Below, piece by piece: positions 62,295 through 64,000 of a stretch of DNA of 64,000 nucleotides. Source of the stretch: Tolypothrix sp. PCC 7712 (GTDB taxonomy: Bacteria > Cyanobacteriota > Cyanobacteriia > Cyanobacteriales > Nostocaceae); contig NZ_CP063785.1 in the NCBI RefSeq assembly GCF_025860405.1, positions 248,001 to 312,000 on the forward strand, given 5' to 3'. Every line of letters starts with the position of its first letter. The first letter of the stretch is position 1. A program made the translations under genes and the position numbers. Below the pieces are notes generated by a model that saw only the letters and a program-made list of their open reading frames with translations, was not told where the DNA came from and made no database searches.

Positions 62295-62440
62295 TCATTT
62301 GTCATTTGTCATTTGGTAATTGGTAATGGGTAATTGGAATTTCTCCCCTTGTCTCCCTCATCTCCCTCATCTTCCTCATCTCCCTCATCTTCCTCATCTT
62401 CCCAGTACCCCAGTCCCCAGTCACTAATCCCCAGTCCCCC
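62295..62440. repeat. STRR block between exporter genes
   Basis: GTCATTT units (62296-62314), GGTAATT heptamers (62315-62338), CTCATCTCC/CTCATCTTCC 9-bp units (62355-62400) and CCCAGTACC/CCCCAGT units (62402-62440). Confidence 0.75.
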
Positions 62441-64000
62441 CTATACGCTGTACTATGCCAATGAAAGCATCTTCGAGGGAGAAGGGGATAGAGCGTAGGG
62501 AATGAATATTGATACTATTATTTTCGAGAGTTGAGCGAATATCGGGAATTTCGGAGTCGGGATAGTCGAGAACTAGGTGGAGGCGATCGCCAAAAATTGA
62601 GACTCGCCATGCTGCTAATTGTGTTTTCAGTAAATTAGAGGCTGTTTGCGTTTTATCTGTGACTATCTCGATTAATTGTCCTGGTTGCGCGGCTTTAATT
62701 TCGCTGGGTGAACCTTGAACTACTACTTCACCTGCTACCATAAACCCCATGCGGTTACATTGTTCGGCTTCTTCTAAATAATGGGTTGTCACTAGTATTG
62801 CTGTACCGGATCTGGCAAACTCATTAATTAAGCGCCAAAATTGACGACGCGCTAAGGGGTCTACTCCTGATGTGGGTTCGTCTAAAAATAAAATTTCTGG
62901 TTCATGCATTACGGAAGCACCAAAGGCGACGCGTTGCTTCCATCCTCCTGGGAGTTGTCCGGTGAGCATATTTTCTCTACCGACTAAGCCACAAGTCGCC
63001 AATACCCAATCAATTTTTCTGCGGCGTAATCTTCGAGGTACGCCGTAAACTCCACAATAAAATTCGAGATTTTGGATAATACTTAAATCATCGTAGAGTG
63101 TAAATTTTTGGCTCATGTAACCAATGCGTTGTCGTAAAGCACTACTACGTAAATTTTGAGTTTGTCCCGCTAAGGTAATATTTCCTGATGTTGGTTCTAA
63201 TAAGCCACAGAGAATTTTAATTGTAGTTGTTTTACCTGCGCCATTTGCGCCTAATAATCCATAAATTTCGCCATAGCGAATTTCTAAATCTACACCTTTA
63301 ACTGCGACAAAATCCCCAAAGAATTTTCTTAAATTATTCGCACCAATCGCCACATAATCAAAATTATTTACCCTATCACCTATCCCCAGTCCCCAGTCCC
63401 CAGTCACTTTTTTAGTACGTGGAAAAGGAATAAATTCAGGGTCGTTTCCAGATGCACGTAACCGGGTGACAAAAACGTTTTCTAGGGTTGCATCTGCAGC
63501 TTGAATATTGTCTAGTTGTAATTTGTTTTGTGTAAAAATTTTCTCGACTGTGGCTTGTGCTTTAACTATGTCTTTTGCTAAGACATCTAACCTATCGCCA
63601 AAAGTTTGGATATCGACAATTGAGGTTTGAGTATTATTGCTGGCTTCATGTAATACTTTCTCTGCGGCTTCTATGTGATTGGTGCGAACTTCTAAACGTT
63701 GTAAACCTAAGCTTTCACGCAACTGCGAAAGCGTACCAACTTGCTGAATTTCCCCCTCATACATTAAAGCAATGCGATCGCATCTCTCGGCTTCATCAAG
63801 ATAAGGTGTCGCAACCACTACAGTCACACCTTCCGCAGCAATCGCCGCTAAAACATCCCAAAATTCCCGCCGTGATACGGGATCAACACCTGTCGTCGGT
63901 TCATCTAGCAACAAAATTTCTGGTTGAGAAATCAACGCACAACATAACGCCAACTTCTGCTTCATCCCACCGGAGAGACGACCCGCCAAGCGATCGCCAA
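62424..64000 (-). CDS. Dual ABC ATPase of the exporter (cut by window end)
   Basis: About 525 residues are visible and the gene runs off the window, since the frame stays open to base 64000 on the minus strand; the first Walker A lies outside. The first cassette shows LSGGMKQKLALCCA (signature) and LLLDEPTTGVDP (Walker B). The second is complete: Walker A GLLGANGAGKTTT, signature GQLPGGWKQRVAF, Walker B ILFLDEPTSGVDP, H-loop VTTHYLEE. Between them is a linker with residues from a GGGGACT repeat (VTGDWGLGIGDRV, bases ~63380-63405). Two cassettes in one protein, followed by two ABC-2 permeases, fit RbbA/YbhF-like exporters; an HlyD-like adaptor would be expected upstream, beyond the window. Confidence 0.92.
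   Translation of the reverse strand, partial: GDRLAGRLSGGMKQKLALCCALISQPEILLLDEPTTGVDPVSRREFWDVLAAIAAEGVTVVVATPYLDEAERCDRIALMYEGEIQQVGTLSQLRESLGLQRLEVRTNHIEAAEKVLHEASNNTQTSIVDIQTFGDRLDVLAKDIVKAQATVEKIFTQNKLQLDNIQAADATLENVFVTRLRASGNDPEFIPFPRTKKVTGDWGLGIGDRVNNFDYVAIGANNLRKFFGDFVAVKGVDLEIRYGEIYGLLGANGAGKTTTIKILCGLLEPTSGNITLAGQTQNLRSSALRQRIGYMSQKFTLYDDLSIIQNLEFYCGVYGVPRRLRRRKIDWVLATCGLVGRENMLTGQLPGGWKQRVAFGASVMHEPEILFLDEPTSGVDPLARRQFWRLINEFARSGTAILVTTHYLEEAEQCNRMGFMVAGEVVVQGSPSEIKAAQPGQLIEIVTDKTQTASNLLKTQLAAWRVSIFGDRLHLVLDYPDSEIPDIRSTLENNSINIHSLRSIPFSLEDAFIGIVQRIGGTGD

Noticed and set aside
1..64000. CRISPR array
   Set aside because: The tandem repeats seen are 7-, 9- and 21-bp minisatellites without unique spacers between repeats, so none is a CRISPR array.

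Overview
The window comes from a filamentous, very probably heterocyst-forming cyanobacterium (Nostocales: Nostoc, Calothrix or Tolypothrix-like). The support is dense HIP1 octamers (GCGATCGC) on both strands, heptameric STRR repeats of the GGGGAYT, GGTAATT and CCCCATG types in most intergenic gaps, a CrtW carotenoid ketolase, CHAT/AAA/WD40 proteins, UPF0182, DUF3352, DUF1997 and DUF4079 proteins, and an S2 with a long acidic tail. No rRNA, tRNA, CRISPR array or prophage was recognised.

Layout. 1-3.7 kb: end of an unknown gene, a DM13 lipoprotein, a DUF4079 membrane protein and a sensor histidine kinase. 4.1-13.1 kb: a minus-strand accessory block with a GTG-started antitoxin and PIN toxin, a zinc-ribbon Ser/Thr kinase, a CHAT-TIR-AAA protein and an AAA-coiled-coil protein with 14 nearly identical WD40 repeats, followed by a 21-bp minisatellite. 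This block looks like a conflict or programmed-death module. 13.6-21 kb: a GHL10-type glycoside hydrolase, a two-gene HTH/zinc-ribbon unit, a 1.3-kb gene-free gap, and a cupin/isochorismatase-fold/amidohydrolase cluster. 21.2-25 kb: monothiol glutaredoxin with BolA, a secreted protein and a subtilase. 25.0-26.7 kb: an intact IS with inverted ends and a probable 4-bp target duplication. 26.7-43.1 kb: housekeeping and conserved genes (plsC, tadA, DUF3352, rhodanese, hrcA, UPF0182, a cNMP-binding protein, GNAT, cobyrinate diamide synthase, peptidoglycan-binding protein, holin-like protein, CbiG-like domain). 44-50 kb: ankyrin protein, a second DUF4079, DUF1997, an NAD(P)-binding protein, a lysozyme-like protein and crtW. 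50-53 kb: GT2, then a tight ABC-ATPase plus PIN-like nuclease pair. 53.1-59.1 kb: rpsB-tsf, a conserved coiled protein and recG. 59.2-64 kb: an ABC-2 drug-type exporter operon interrupted by a PD-(D/E)XK-like gene and cut by the window end.

Two themes stand out. First, short intergenic repeats have entered coding sequences in frame at several places (AAA-WD40, CHAT-TIR, cobyrinate synthase twice, the dual ABC ATPase and the protein at 55473), always at domain boundaries or loops, and one repeat supplies the recG start region. Second, there are two defence-like units: CHAT-TIR-AAA with AAA-WD40, and ABC-ATPase with PIN. Both are inferred from domain content only. All family calls come from reading motifs by eye; no database search was run.
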